A stretch of 64,000 nt of DNA from Actinocrispum wychmicini (GCF_004345645.1 NZ_SLWS01000021.1:1-64000); one strand, 5' to 3'; shown: positions 48,914-58,380, numbered from the stretch's first letter. Translations and numbers: made by a program. Notes: a model not told the origin generated them from the letters alone.

Positions 48914-51763
48914 TCACTTACGGGTGTAGACGGCGACGTGGTCGACCAGCATCGGCCGGCCGGACGCGGTGGCCGGGTTCGGGACGCCGCCCCGGGACTC
49001 GGGGAACTGTCCGCCGATGGCCACGTTGAGGATCACGAAGAGACCGTGTGCGGTCGCGCGTTGCCAGCTGGCCGGGTCCATGTCGGCCGCGCTGACCTTG
49101 TGGTGCGGCACACCGTCCACAAAGAACCGTGCCTCCTGCGGCGTGGTGGAGAAGTCCACTTCGACCGCGTAGTTGTGGAAGCCGTCCGAACATCCGGGGC
49201 ACGGTCGCGCGGCCGAACCCAGGCCGCCGCTCGCCTCACGGCAAGGGCCGTCGGGCAGCGAACCGCAGTGCATCGCCGCGTACACCGTCGGCTGGCCGTT
49301 GACCGACTCCATCACGTCCAACTCGCCCACCCCCGGCCACCCGGTGTAGCCGTTCCGCAGAGGCGCGCCCAACGTCCAGAACGCCGGCCAGTAGCCGCCA
49401 CCGTCCACACCGGACACTTGGGGCAGCCGCAGCGACGCCTCCACGCGCAGGACGCCATGGTCCGGCGGCTGGAAGTCGGCGCGCCGGGACTCGATCCGCG
49501 CCGACGTCCACTGCCCGTCCGCCAGCACCGGGGTGATCGCCAGCCGGCCGTGGCCGTCCAACGCCGCGTTGCGGGTCGAGTCGGTCATCGTCTCGATCTC
49601 GCCGGTGCCCCACCGCGGCGCCGGGCAGCCTGGATAGCAGGTGCCGACGTCGTGCAGCCAGTTCTCGGCCGACGGCGGCGCGCCCGCCGGGCCGTCGAAG
49701 TCGTCGCGCCAGGCCAACGTCCAACCGGCCGGCGGCACCACACCGAGGTTGGTTAGCGCGTGATCCACGCGGCCGGCCAGCAACCCGGCCGCCGAGTCGG
49801 TGAGATGCGCGTCGTCGCGGTACAGCAGCACGCCGTCCAGGACGGCAGGGCAACGCGCCGCCGGGCACAGCACGGTGTTGACGTCCACGACGGACATTCC
49901 GGTCCGCCGGCCCGCAGTGATGTCGTCGGCCAGCGGATCCGGCCAGAGCGCCTGGTCACGTGGGAAGTCGCAGGCGGACCAGTCGCGCAACGAACCGGAC
50001 AGGCAGGTCGGGATGTCCTTGGCCGGGAACGGCGTGTCCTTCAGATACACCACGGGCGTGCCGAGCCTGGTCAGTGTCTTGTCCCAGGCCGCGCGCAGGG
50101 TCGGGACGTCACCGGTGTAGCGGTTCAGGCTGGCGACCACGACCAGTTTCGGCTTCTTGCCGGTCGTCACCCGCTCGACCACGTGGTTCCGCCACGTGTC
50201 GCACTCCCGGTACGCCCGACCGAGCTGGGGGCTGGTCACGGCCAGTTCGGGCACCGGACAGCCGGACTTGGTCAGCACCTCCACCGCCCAGTGCCGGCGC
50301 GCGGCCAGCTCCCGCACGGTCGGGAACCACTGCGCCGCGTGCGAGTCGCCGATCAGCACGATCCGCTCCGCCCCGGCGTCGCCGAACAGGCACGGCGGGC
50401 TCACTGTCGCGGCCGGTTCCACCTGGCAGTCGGCGATCCGCGGGTAGTCGACCTTGGCCCGTGCCGGCGCTGGCCACACCGGCCCGCCCGTGCCGCCGCG
50501 CGGGTTGGCCAGCAGGTTCGGGCCGTCCACCGCGGCTGGGCCGGGCGCCGCGGCCTCCTCCTCGCCGTCCAACGCCCGCACCGCGCCGCTGCCCAACAGC
50601 AGCGCGGCCACCACCGGCACCACGATCGCGGTCGCCCCGACCGACAGCCCGCCGCTGGGCCGGGCCACCACCGGTATGGAGAACCGCAGCGGGCGCTCGA
50701 CCAGCCGCAACGTCAACCACGCGGGCAGCGCCGCACCGGCGGTCAGAGCCAGTTTCACCGGCCAAGCCAACGGACCCAACGCGCTCTCGGCCAGCACCAG
50801 CACCGGCCAGTGCCACAGGTACCAGGCGAACGACAGCCTGCCGACCGCGCGTATCGCCCTGGTGTCCAGCAGCCGCGCGGCACCGCGCCGGGCGTCCACC
50901 GCGCCACCGACGATCACCGCGACCGCCCCGAGTGTCGGCAGCAGCGCCGCGACCCCAGGGAACGGCGTCGCGCTGTCGAACACCACTGTGGCCGCGACGA
51001 TCGCCGCGATGCCCAGCCAGCCGACCGCCACACCCAGCGTGGACGTGACGGTCCGGCGCAGCCACGGCACTGCCAACGCGGCCAGCGCGCCCACCCCGAA
51101 CTGCCACGCCCGCGACGGCGAACCGAGGTACGCCAACGGCACGCTCGTATGCGTCCACCACAACGACAACGCCAGCGACACTGTCACCACGACCGTGAGC
51201 ACGACGCCGACCGCGGCGAACGGCGAACGCCGCATCCGTCGCGCGGCCAGCACCACACCAAGAGTCAGCGGCGCCCACCCGAGGTAGAACTGTTCCTCCA
51301 CGGCCAGTGACCAGTAGTGCAGCAGCGGGCTCGGGTCGTGGCCGGCCAGGTAGTCGGTCTGGTCGGCGACGAACAGCCAGTTGCCCACCTGCGCGGCCAC
51401 CGCCAGCACCTCGTGGGCCAGTTGCCGCTGGCGGAGCGGCGGCAGGATCAGCCAGCCGGCCACCGCGACCGCGAGCAGCACCACGCCGGCCGCGGGCAGG
51501 ATCCGCCGCGCCCGCCTGGCGTAGAACTCGACCAGCGAGAACCGGCCGCGCCGGGCCACGTCGTCCAGCAGCAGCCCGGTGATCAGGAAGCCGGAGATCA
51601 CGAAGAACACGTCCACGCCGACGTATCCGCCGCCGAACAGCGGCGCCGAGGCGTGGAAGCCGAGCACGACGAGCACTGCCACGCCGCGCAGGCCCTCGAT
51701 GTCCGGCCGGAAGCCCATCCGGTAGTCGGCGGTCCGGGTCCGCTCGGGCGCGGCGACGGTCAT
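48914..51763 (-). CDS. Acyltransferase-3 / SGNH / glycoside hydrolase 16 fusion protein
   Basis: A 949-residue three-part membrane protein. Residues ~17-400 are an OafA/YrhL-type acyltransferase (RPDIEGLRGVAVLVVLGFH, FFVISGFLITGLL, about ten helices). Residues ~430-670 are an extracytoplasmic SGNH domain (IVLIGDSHAAQW near 469; DDAHLTDSAAG for the Asp-His end). Residues ~680-949 are a GH16 domain with the catalytic ELDVMES motif (ExDxxE). AT3-SGNH fusions O-acylate surface glycans; GH16 cleaves or transglycosylates beta-1,3/1,4-glucans or galactans. Having both in one chain suggests acylation and trimming of the polymer made by the GT2 of the same operon. ATG at 51763 overlaps the 53-aa gene's stop (ATGA). 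Confidence 0.92.
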   Translation of the reverse strand: MTVAAPERTRTADYRMGFRPDIEGLRGVAVLVVLGFHASAPLFGGGYVGVDVFFVISGFLITGLLLDDVARRGRFSLVEFYARRARRILPAAGVVLLAVAVAGWLILPPLRQRQLAHEVLAVAAQVGNWLFVADQTDYLAGHDPSPLLHYWSLAVEEQFYLGWAPLTLGVVLAARRMRRSPFAAVGVVLTVVVTVSLALSLWWTHTSVPLAYLGSPSRAWQFGVGALAALAVPWLRRTVTSTLGVAVGWLGIAAIVAATVVFDSATPFPGVAALLPTLGAVAVIVGGAVDARRGAARLLDTRAIRAVGRLSFAWYLWHWPVLVLAESALGPLAWPVKLALTAGAALPAWLTLRLVERPLRFSIPVVARPSGGLSVGATAIVVPVVAALLLGSGAVRALDGEEEAAAPGPAAVDGPNLLANPRGGTGGPVWPAPARAKVDYPRIADCQVEPAATVSPPCLFGDAGAERIVLIGDSHAAQWFPTVRELAARRHWAVEVLTKSGCPVPELAVTSPQLGRAYRECDTWRNHVVERVTTGKKPKLVVVASLNRYTGDVPTLRAAWDKTLTRLGTPVVYLKDTPFPAKDIPTCLSGSLRDWSACDFPRDQALWPDPLADDITAGRRTGMSVVDVNTVLCPAARCPAVLDGVLLYRDDAHLTDSAAGLLAGRVDHALTNLGVVPPAGWTLAWRDDFDGPAGAPPSAENWLHDVGTCYPGCPAPRWGTGEIETMTDSTRNAALDGHGRLAITPVLADGQWTSARIESRRADFQPPDHGVLRVEASLRLPQVSGVDGGGYWPAFWTLGAPLRNGYTGWPGVGELDVMESVNGQPTVYAAMHCGSLPDGPCREASGGLGSAARPCPGCSDGFHNYAVEVDFSTTPQEARFFVDGVPHHKVSAADMDPASWQRATAHGLFVILNVAIGGQFPESRGGVPNPATASGRPMLVDHVAVYTRK

Positions 51764-51921
51764 GGCAGCATCGGGTCGACCCACCCCGAGGCGACCAGGC
51801 CGACCGCGGCCAGCGTCACCGTGATGGCCAACGCTTGCGGCCACGGCAACTCATTGCCCTGCTTCGGCGCCCTGTCTGTCCGTTGTGGACTTGTGATCAT
51901 TCGTTCGTCGAGTGCGGTCAT
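51760..51921 (-). CDS. Small membrane protein (53 aa) between GT2 and acyltransferase-GH16
   Basis: A 53-codon ORF whose ATG overlaps the GT2 stop and whose stop overlaps the next ATG, both as ATGA. It has a polar N-terminal half and one hydrophobic helix (ALAITVTLAAVGLVASGWV). The double coupling shows it is a real part of the unit. It may be an accessory subunit of the synthase, as small membrane proteins are in other polysaccharide synthases. I know no family for it. Confidence 0.72.
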   Translation of the reverse strand: MTALDERMITSPQRTDRAPKQGNELPWPQALAITVTLAAVGLVASGWVDPMLP

Positions 51922-53483
51922 TTCGTTGTCTCCCCCGTCAACGTGTGCCACGCGGCGACCACCAGCGGCGCCGCGAGATATGTCGTGGCCGCCGCGAACG
52001 CCGCCATCGGCCAGTACTCGCGCCAGCCGTAGTCCGCCGCGCCGAGCAGCACGCCCACCCACGCGGCCACCGTGCTGGGCACCAGCCAGCCGATGATCAG
52101 CCGGCTCACCGTGCGGGCCAGCGGGGACCGGCCGGCGCCGGAAACCCCCGTAGGCACCCAGGTCGCGGTGCGCCGGCGCAGAACGTGCACGATGGCCACG
52201 GCGTGGCAGAAGCTGTACAACGTCTGCGCCCGGACCACCTCCATCCGCCAGCGGGTCCGGGACACCGCGGGCAGCAGCACCAGCCAGATCCACACCGGGA
52301 TCAGGAACGGCACCATGTGCCACGCCCGGACGTCCTGCGGGTAGCCGAACGCCATGACCAGGCCGGGCAGCGGCACCGCGAAGATGTTCACCGCGTTGGC
52401 GAAGTAGCTGACGAACCCGTTCCAGAACGACAGCCGGGTCCGCACCGGCAGCCGCATCCGGTGGAAGTCCCGGTCGAACAACAACTCCAGGTTGCCCATA
52501 CACCAGCGGTACTGCTGGTTGACGAACGACGACAGGGTGGCCGGCGACATGCCCTTGGCCAGCTGTACCGGCACGTACTGGGTGCGCTTGCCGCGCCGGA
52601 GCAGCTCGATGCTGGTGAACATGTCCTCGCTGTGCGACATCTTCGGGAAACCGTCGATCTCGACCAGCGCGGCCCGCCGGTACACCGCGTTCGTGCCGCA
52701 GCAGATGGCCGCGTCGCTGGCGTCCCGGGACGGCTGCAGCCACCGGTAGAACAACTCCTGCGCGGCACCGGCGGCACGTTCCAGCCATCCCATCGCGGTG
52801 TGGGTGTCGAAGCACTGCGGGCTCTGCACGATCCCGATGTCGGGATCTTCCAGATACGGCAACAGATGCGTGAGGAAGTCGGGACGTGGACAGAAGTCCG
52901 CGTCGAACACGGCGATCACGTCGCCGTGGCTCACGTCCAGGCCGAAGTTGAGGTTGCCGGCCTTCTTCAGATGGCCGCGGTCCGGGCGGCTGCGGTACTC
53001 GAACCCGAACGCCTCGGCCAGCTCGGCGACTTCCGGCCGGGCGGCGTCGTCCAGCACCCACACCCGCAGCTCAGCGGGCCAGCTCAGCCGGAACACATGC
53101 CGGTACGTGTTGCGCAGGATGGCCAGGTCCTCGCCGCAGGTAGGCAGGAACACGTCCACACTCGGGTACCGCTCCGGCCGCCACGACCTGACCAGCAGCT
53201 CGTGCGCGTGCCGGGTCAGCCGGCGCTGTTTCTGCCCGTCGACACAGGACAACAGCCAACCGGCGACGTTGATCGCGAGCACCCCGATGAACACCCACAA
53301 CGCCGGATGCCGCAGGGAGAACAGGAACAACGTCACCGCGACGAAAACGAAGGACAGCGAAATGCAGGTCAGTACCCAACGCCGTTGCGGCCCAAAATAT
53401 CCGTACAGTTCGCCGTCGTCCGGCGGCGCGGGTAAATGAAGATCGTGGTCGGCATGCGGTTCGATGACAGCCGAGGCTGACAT
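51918..53483 (-). CDS. Cellulose synthase-like GT2 membrane glycosyltransferase
   Basis: A 521-residue BcsA-type processive glycosyltransferase. Two N-terminal helices come first, then the GT-A domain with VDVFLPTCGED, VLDDAARPEV, the DxD motif FDADF (~196), SEDM for the TED motif and QQYRWCMGN for QxxRW (~324). Four to five C-terminal helices follow. There is no PilZ domain. It should polymerise a beta-linked glycan from UDP-sugar and thread it across the membrane. GGGGGA lies seven bases before ATG 53483. It heads a three-gene coupled operon. Confidence 0.92.
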   Translation of the reverse strand: MSASAVIEPHADHDLHLPAPPDDGELYGYFGPQRRWVLTCISLSFVFVAVTLFLFSLRHPALWVFIGVLAINVAGWLLSCVDGQKQRRLTRHAHELLVRSWRPERYPSVDVFLPTCGEDLAILRNTYRHVFRLSWPAELRVWVLDDAARPEVAELAEAFGFEYRSRPDRGHLKKAGNLNFGLDVSHGDVIAVFDADFCPRPDFLTHLLPYLEDPDIGIVQSPQCFDTHTAMGWLERAAGAAQELFYRWLQPSRDASDAAICCGTNAVYRRAALVEIDGFPKMSHSEDMFTSIELLRRGKRTQYVPVQLAKGMSPATLSSFVNQQYRWCMGNLELLFDRDFHRMRLPVRTRLSFWNGFVSYFANAVNIFAVPLPGLVMAFGYPQDVRAWHMVPFLIPVWIWLVLLPAVSRTRWRMEVVRAQTLYSFCHAVAIVHVLRRRTATWVPTGVSGAGRSPLARTVSRLIIGWLVPSTVAAWVGVLLGAADYGWREYWPMAAFAAATTYLAAPLVVAAWHTLTGETTK

Positions 53484-53668
53484 GACAGATTCCCCCATAG
53501 TGCGTGCTGGATCGGTCACTAAGACGCCCTGAGCACAACTCCCGCACATCTTCGGGGGGAGGCCGGTCATGATCACCCTATCGACACCCGGGAAGCCGGG
53601 TAAACTTGACCCCGGTCACACCACAGCGCGTATCACCCCGACCACACCGGAACGGTGAGTATCAGCCA

Positions 53669-54337
53669 ATGACCCGACAGTTCACCGGTTGGCCGGACCA
53701 GGCGCTCGAAGTCCTCTTAGGACTGGACGGCGAACCGTCGAACGCGACCCGCGAAGGCTGCCGAAAGGACCGCGAACGACTGGTCCGACGGCCGATGATC
53801 GCGCTGCTGAACGACGTGGCCGACGCCAACCCCAGGTACGACGACTACTCGGTCTGGAGCTACGCCAAGCACACCTGGATGTGGCAGCACCAGACCGCGA
53901 CGATCAGGCTGGCCCGCAAGGTGGAGATCGCCCTGCGGTTCGACCTGGACGGCCTGCACGTCAAGGGCGCCTGGCACTACCCGGATCCAGGCCAGGTGGA
54001 CCGGTACCGGATCGCGGTCGCCGACTCGACCACCGGCCCGGAACTGGACCGGGCGATCGAATCACTGCGACACCAGGGCTACGAGATCAGCGGCGACGTC
54101 ATGAAGGTGACGCCACGCGGCTTCTCCGCACACCATGCCCGTGCCGAGTTGCTGCGGTACCGGTCCGTCATCGCCGGCCGAACCCTGGACCGCGACGACT
54201 GGTTGCGGACCGAGAAAGCGCTCAACTGGGTCCTGGACACCGCGGCGGCGCTGGATCCCATGGTGTCCTGGTTCGCCCGGCACGTGACCGTCCCGCAGCA
54301 GCCGCCTCGGGCCCGCTCGACGATCACCACAACCTGA
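53669..54337 (+). CDS. DUF2461 / TIGR02453-family protein
   Basis: A 222-residue soluble protein resembling DUF2461: FTGWPDQALEVLLGLDGEPS, CRKDRERLVRRPMIALLNDV, the aligned core RLARKVEIALRFDLDGLHVKGAW, and a C-terminal DRDDWLRTEKALNWVL. Function is unknown. It is divergent from the GT2 operon (185-base gap) and stands 96 bases before the radical SAM gene. Confidence 0.75.
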   Translation: MTRQFTGWPDQALEVLLGLDGEPSNATREGCRKDRERLVRRPMIALLNDVADANPRYDDYSVWSYAKHTWMWQHQTATIRLARKVEIALRFDLDGLHVKGAWHYPDPGQVDRYRIAVADSTTGPELDRAIESLRHQGYEISGDVMKVTPRGFSAHHARAELLRYRSVIAGRTLDRDDWLRTEKALNWVLDTAAALDPMVSWFARHVTVPQQPPRARSTITTT

Positions 54338-54388
54338 TCCGCACACAATCTCCACAGGATCCGCGCACGGCCTCCGCCTCCGCCGACC

Positions 54389-54413
54389 GTCTCAACGCGT
54401 CTTTGGTTGAGAC
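54389..54413. promoter_or_regulatory. Inverted repeat GTCTCAAC-N9-GTTGAGAC upstream of radical SAM gene
   Basis: Perfect 8-base arms separated by nine bases, 20 bases before the radical SAM ATG and 51 bases after the DUF2461 stop. It is too short of G and C, and has no T-tract, for a good terminator; an operator or RNA element is more likely. Confidence 0.4.
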
Positions 54414-54433
54414 ACCCGAAGAACGGAGGCGCG

Positions 54434-55879
54434 ATGCGCGTCAAGATGATCCTGCCGGCCCTCACCGAGGCCACGTCACCGCTGTTCCGGCCGATCAAGT
54501 ACTCGTTGTTCCCGCCGCTCGGCCTGGCCACGCTGGCGGGATACCTCGGTCCCGACGACGAGGTGTCGATCACCGACGAGCACGTGGACAAGGTCGACAC
54601 CGCCGACGAGCCGGACCTGGTGGTCATCCAGGTCTACATCACCTCGGCGCGGCGCGCGTACGAACTGGCCGACCTGTATCGGGCCCGCGGCGCCTACGTG
54701 TGCCTCGGCGGGCTGCACGTGACGTCGCTGCCGGACGAAGCCGCCCAGCACGCCGACTCGATCTTCTGCGGTCCCGGCGAGGACATCTGGCCGGCCTTCC
54801 TCGCCGACTTCCGGGCGGGACAGCCGGCGCCGCGGTACACCTCCAAGACACGCACTCTCGTTGACCTGCCGCCGATCCGGCGTGACCTGATCAAACGTCA
54901 CCTCTACCTCGTGCCGAACTCGATCGTGGTGTCCCGTGGCTGCCCGCACGTGTGCGACTTCTGTTACAAGGAGGCGTTCTTCGAGGGCGGCAAGTCGTTC
55001 TACACGCAGTCGGTCGACGCCGCGCTGGCCGAGATCGACCGCCTTCCCGGGCGGCACTTGTACTTTCTCGACGATCATCTGTTCGGCAACGCGCGGTTCG
55101 CGAAGGCGTTGTTCGAGGGCATGCGTGGGATGGGCCGGCTGTGGCAGGCCGCCGGCACGGTCAAGGCTGTGCTCCAACCCGGCCTGTTGGAGCAGGCGGT
55201 GGCGGCCGGGCTGCGCAGCCTGTTCGTCGGGTTCGAGACGGTCAACGCCGCCAACCTGACCGAACAGCGGAAATGGCAGAACATCGACCGGGACTACGGC
55301 GCCGTGGTCCGCCGGCTGCGTGACCACGGCGTGATGATCAACGGGAGTTTCGTGTTCGGCATGGACTCCGACGACGCCAGCGTCTTCGACCGGACCGTCG
55401 AATGGGCGGTACGGCAAGGCATCGAGACCGCCACGTTCCACATCCTGACGCCGTATCCGGGTACCCGGCTCTACCAGCGAATGGCGGCGGCCAAGCGCTT
55501 GCTTCACTCGGACTGGGACCTGTACGACACGCGACACGTGGTGTTCGAGCCGGCCGGGATGTCCGCGCGGGAACTGGAGACCGGCTACTGGAACGCCTAC
55601 CGCGACTTCTACCGGTGGGGGTCGATCCTGCGCGGCGCGAAGACCAAGCCGACCTCGCGGGGCAAACTGCGGCACGCCGCGTACGCGGCCGGGTGGAAGA
55701 AGTTCGAGCCGTTGTGGGACTTGGTCATCCGGGCCAAACGAGCAGGTCAGGCGCTGCCGTTGCTGGAGACTGTCCTATCATGGCCGGGTGCGGATCGTCT
55801 CCCTGTTGCCGGCCGCGACGGACTTCGTCGCGGTGCTGGACCGGTTGCCCCAGCTGGTCGGCCGCACGCACGAGTGTGA
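54434..55879 (+). CDS. B12-binding-domain radical SAM protein
   Basis: A 481-residue protein. Residues ~1-130 are a Rossmann-like B12-binding-type domain (PPLGLATLAGYLG, DLVVIQVYITSARRAYELAD, GGLHVTSLPDEAAQHAD). The radical SAM core has SRGCPHVCDFCYKEA (~167-181; C-x3-C-x2-C cluster) and FLDDHLFGN. The canonical DxHxxG His for cobalamin is not evident (ITDEHVDKV). Such enzymes catalyse methylations, cyclisations or mutations; several act on lipids such as hopanoids. The last ~30 codons overlap the next gene and look poorly conserved. ATG 54434 has ACGGAGGC upstream. Confidence 0.88.
   Translation: MRVKMILPALTEATSPLFRPIKYSLFPPLGLATLAGYLGPDDEVSITDEHVDKVDTADEPDLVVIQVYITSARRAYELADLYRARGAYVCLGGLHVTSLPDEAAQHADSIFCGPGEDIWPAFLADFRAGQPAPRYTSKTRTLVDLPPIRRDLIKRHLYLVPNSIVVSRGCPHVCDFCYKEAFFEGGKSFYTQSVDAALAEIDRLPGRHLYFLDDHLFGNARFAKALFEGMRGMGRLWQAAGTVKAVLQPGLLEQAVAAGLRSLFVGFETVNAANLTEQRKWQNIDRDYGAVVRRLRDHGVMINGSFVFGMDSDDASVFDRTVEWAVRQGIETATFHILTPYPGTRLYQRMAAAKRLLHSDWDLYDTRHVVFEPAGMSARELETGYWNAYRDFYRWGSILRGAKTKPTSRGKLRHAAYAAGWKKFEPLWDLVIRAKRAGQALPLLETVLSWPGADRLPVAGRDGLRRGAGPVAPAGRPHARV
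55776..55781 (+). promoter_or_regulatory. -10 element TATCAT for leaderless BtuF-like gene
   Basis: TATCAT fits TANNNT and ends six bases before the GTG start of the BtuF-like gene, inside the radical SAM gene. An internal leaderless promoter would let the BtuF-like protein be made separately. Confidence 0.45.
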
Positions 55880-56711
55880 CTGGCCGCCGGTCGGGGTGGC
55901 CGCGGTCGAGGTGGTGACGGCGAGCGAGATCGACGCCGGCCGGATGACGAGCCGGGAGATCTCCGCCGCGGTCGGCGGCAGCCACCAGGGCTCCTCACTG
56001 TACACATTGGACACGGTAGCGTTGGCCCGGCTGGCTCCTGACGTGGTGCTCACCCAGGACCTGTGCGAGGTCTGTGCGGTGTCGTACCGGCGAGTGTCGG
56101 ACGCGGTCCGCATGCTGGACACAGGTACCCGCGTGATCAGCCTCGAACCGCGCACCCTGGCCGATGTCCTGGACTGCCTGGTCCAACTCGGTGACGTGCT
56201 CGACGCGCCGCAGCGGGCGAGCGCGGAGCTGGCGCGGCTGCGGGCGCGGTTGGCGGCGGTGCGGGACCGGGTCGCCGGCCTGGCCCGACCGAGGGTGGCC
56301 GCGATCGAATGGCTCGACCCGGTCTGGCCCGCCGGGCACTGGGTGCCGGAACAGATCGACGCGGCCGGCGGCACACCGCTGTTCGCCGGCGTCGGTGAGC
56401 ACACGAGCGCGATCGGCTGGGACGCGGTGGTGGCGGCACGACCGGACGTGCTGTTGCTCATGCCGTGCGGTTTCCCGCCGGAACGCACCGAGGCCGAGAT
56501 CCACCTGTTGACCGCGCGCCCCGGTTGGGCGGACCTGCCGGCGGTCCGGGCGGGCGAGGTCTGGGTGCTGGACGGCCCCGCCTACTTCAACCGGCCTGGT
56601 CCGCGTGTCGTGCGCGGGGTCGAGGCGCTCGCGCACGTGCTGCACGGCCTGCCGGCCGACCCACCCGTCGGCAGCGCGGAGGCCTACCGGCTTGCGATGC
56701 CCGCCTGGTAG
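55788..56711 (+). CDS. BtuF-like cobalamin-binding protein, apparently cytosolic
   Basis: A 307-residue periplasmic-binding-fold protein of the BtuF/helical-backbone family (RIVSLLPAATDFVAVLDRLPQLVGRTHECDWP; APDVVLTQDLCEVCAVS; WLDPVWPAGHWVPEQIDAAGG). It has no signal peptide or lipobox, unlike transport proteins, and starts directly with the first beta strand. Members with this form are annotated as cobalamin-binding. It overlaps the radical SAM gene by 92 bases, so it may supply B12 to that enzyme. Its 3' end overlaps the convergent response regulator gene by 28 bases. Confidence 0.87.
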   Translation: MRIVSLLPAATDFVAVLDRLPQLVGRTHECDWPPVGVAAVEVVTASEIDAGRMTSREISAAVGGSHQGSSLYTLDTVALARLAPDVVLTQDLCEVCAVSYRRVSDAVRMLDTGTRVISLEPRTLADVLDCLVQLGDVLDAPQRASAELARLRARLAAVRDRVAGLARPRVAAIEWLDPVWPAGHWVPEQIDAAGGTPLFAGVGEHTSAIGWDAVVAARPDVLLLMPCGFPPERTEAEIHLLTARPGWADLPAVRAGEVWVLDGPAYFNRPGPRVVRGVEALAHVLHGLPADPPVGSAEAYRLAMPAW

Positions 56712-57328
56712 GCGATGATCACCAGGTGTACACGGTCGCGCGCATTCAACTTGGTGAGCAGGCCTCGGATGTGGGTCTTCACCGTTCCCGGGCCGATCGA
56801 GAGGGTCTGGGCGATCTCGGCGTTGGCCAGCCCTTCCGCGACAAGGCCGAGCACCTGCCGTTCACGACTGGTGATTCCGCGCAGGTCAACGGATTTCCGG
56901 CGGCTGGGACGCGCGGCGAACTCGTCGATCAGGCGCCGGGTGACACTCGGGGCCAGCAGCGCGTCCCCGTTGGCCACCACCCGGACCGCGCTCAGCAGGT
57001 CCAGCGGGGGTGTGTCCTTGAGCAGGAAGCCGCTGGCGCCGGCCCGCAAGGCGGTGTACACGTACTCGTCCAGGTCGAACGTGGTGAGGATGAGGATCCT
57101 CGACGTGGTCTCGGCGGTGATCAGGCCGGTCGCGTCCAGGCCGTCCATCCCGGGCATCCGGATGTCCATCAGCACCACGTCCGGCCGGTGCCGGCGGGCC
57201 ATGGCGACCGCTTCGACACCGGTCGCCGCGGCGCCGACGACGGTGATGTCCTCGGCGGAGTCGACGATCCCGCACAGTCCTATTCGGACAAGCTGCTGGT
57301 CGTCGACGACCAGGACCCGGATGGTCAC
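56684..57328 (-). CDS. NarL-family response regulator
   Basis: A 214-residue regulator. The receiver has VDDQQLV, phospho-acceptor Asp in DVVLMDIRMPGMDG (~54) and SGFLLKDTPP. The LuxR HTH is ITSRERQVLGLVAEGLANAEIAQTLSIGPGTVKTHIRGLL. The GTG start overlaps the stop of the kinase gene (GTGA), making a coupled pair. Its end overlaps the convergent BtuF-like gene. Confidence 0.94.
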   Translation of the reverse strand: MTIRVLVVDDQQLVRIGLCGIVDSAEDITVVGAAATGVEAVAMARRHRPDVVLMDIRMPGMDGLDATGLITAETTSRILILTTFDLDEYVYTALRAGASGFLLKDTPPLDLLSAVRVVANGDALLAPSVTRRLIDEFAARPSRRKSVDLRGITSRERQVLGLVAEGLANAEIAQTLSIGPGTVKTHIRGLLTKLNARDRVHLVIIAYQAGIASR

Positions 57329-58380
57329 GCGGACTCCACCAGTCGTGCCGTGACCTGGAAACCGCCTTCCGGCAACGGGTTCGCGCTGAACTCGCCGCCG
57401 TACAGCTCGGCCCGCTCCCGCATGCCGGCGATGCCGTGCCCGGTTCCCGGCGGGCCGCCCCGGCCGTGGTCGGTGATCTCCACGCGCACGTCGTCGTCGC
57501 CGTAGTGGATCCGAAGCCGACACTTCGACGTGCCGGCGTGCCTGACCACGTTGGTGAGCGCTTCCTGCACGATCCGGTAGGCCGCCAGGTCGACGCCGGG
57601 AGTCAGCGGGCGCGGAGTGCCGGTGGTGACGACTTCGACGTCGACACCGACCTGGTCGAGCAACCGGTCGAGTCCGGCGAGTCCGGGCGCGGGCGTGCGC
57701 GCCGGCCCATCACCGTCGCGCAGCACACCCAGCAGTCGCCGCATCTCGGTGAGCGTCTCCCGGCCGGTGGCCTCGATCGCGGCGAGCGCGTCCCGAGCCT
57801 GTTCGGGCTGTTTCTCCAGCACGACGTTGCCGTAGCCGGCCTGGACGGTGATCACACTGATGCTGTGCGCGACCACATCATGCAGTTCCCTGGCGATGCG
57901 CAGGCGTTCCTCGGTGACTTCGGCTTGTCTGGCGCGCTGCTCATGAGCACGGTGGCGACCCACGGTGTAGCCGACGGTCCACACGACCGCGACCGCCAAC
58001 GGCGCTGACATGTCGTGGTACGAAAGCACCATCGCGGTCAACGCGGCGCCCAACGCGGCCAAGGCGATCGGGAGCCGGCACGTGGCGGCCACGGTGTACA
58101 GGACGTACGACCACGAGAACAGGCTCAGCCAAACCGGCGGTGCCGTGGTGGCGGCGATCAGAAGCGCGGCGGCCGCGGGCACGGGATAGCGGCGGCGCAG
58201 CGCGATGGCCAGGGAGGTCACCGCGATCCCACCCCAGCGTGGCTCCGCGAGCACGGCCACGAGCCCCGACGGGCTCAGCCGGAGGCCCGAGTACGCGCCG
58301 AACAACGCGATCAGGCCGTACCCGGCGGCGACGACACAGTCCCACGCGACCCAATGCCGTTTGTGCAGCGGAAAACGCAT
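57325..58380 (-). CDS. Sensor histidine kinase (HisKA_3, DesK-like)
   Basis: A 351-residue kinase. Four to five membrane helices fill residues ~10-140. The HisKA_3 His lies in RIARELHDVVAHSISVITVQAG, followed by HATPase motifs EALTNVVRHA, DHGRGGPPGTGHGIAGMRERAELYGG. It is the partner of the overlapping response regulator. It is divergent from the lipase-like hydrolase gene with 132 bases between the starts; the signal is unknown. Confidence 0.94.
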   Translation of the reverse strand: MRFPLHKRHWVAWDCVVAAGYGLIALFGAYSGLRLSPSGLVAVLAEPRWGGIAVTSLAIALRRRYPVPAAAALLIAATTAPPVWLSLFSWSYVLYTVAATCRLPIALAALGAALTAMVLSYHDMSAPLAVAVVWTVGYTVGRHRAHEQRARQAEVTEERLRIARELHDVVAHSISVITVQAGYGNVVLEKQPEQARDALAAIEATGRETLTEMRRLLGVLRDGDGPARTPAPGLAGLDRLLDQVGVDVEVVTTGTPRPLTPGVDLAAYRIVQEALTNVVRHAGTSKCRLRIHYGDDDVRVEITDHGRGGPPGTGHGIAGMRERAELYGGEFSANPLPEGGFQVTARLVESA

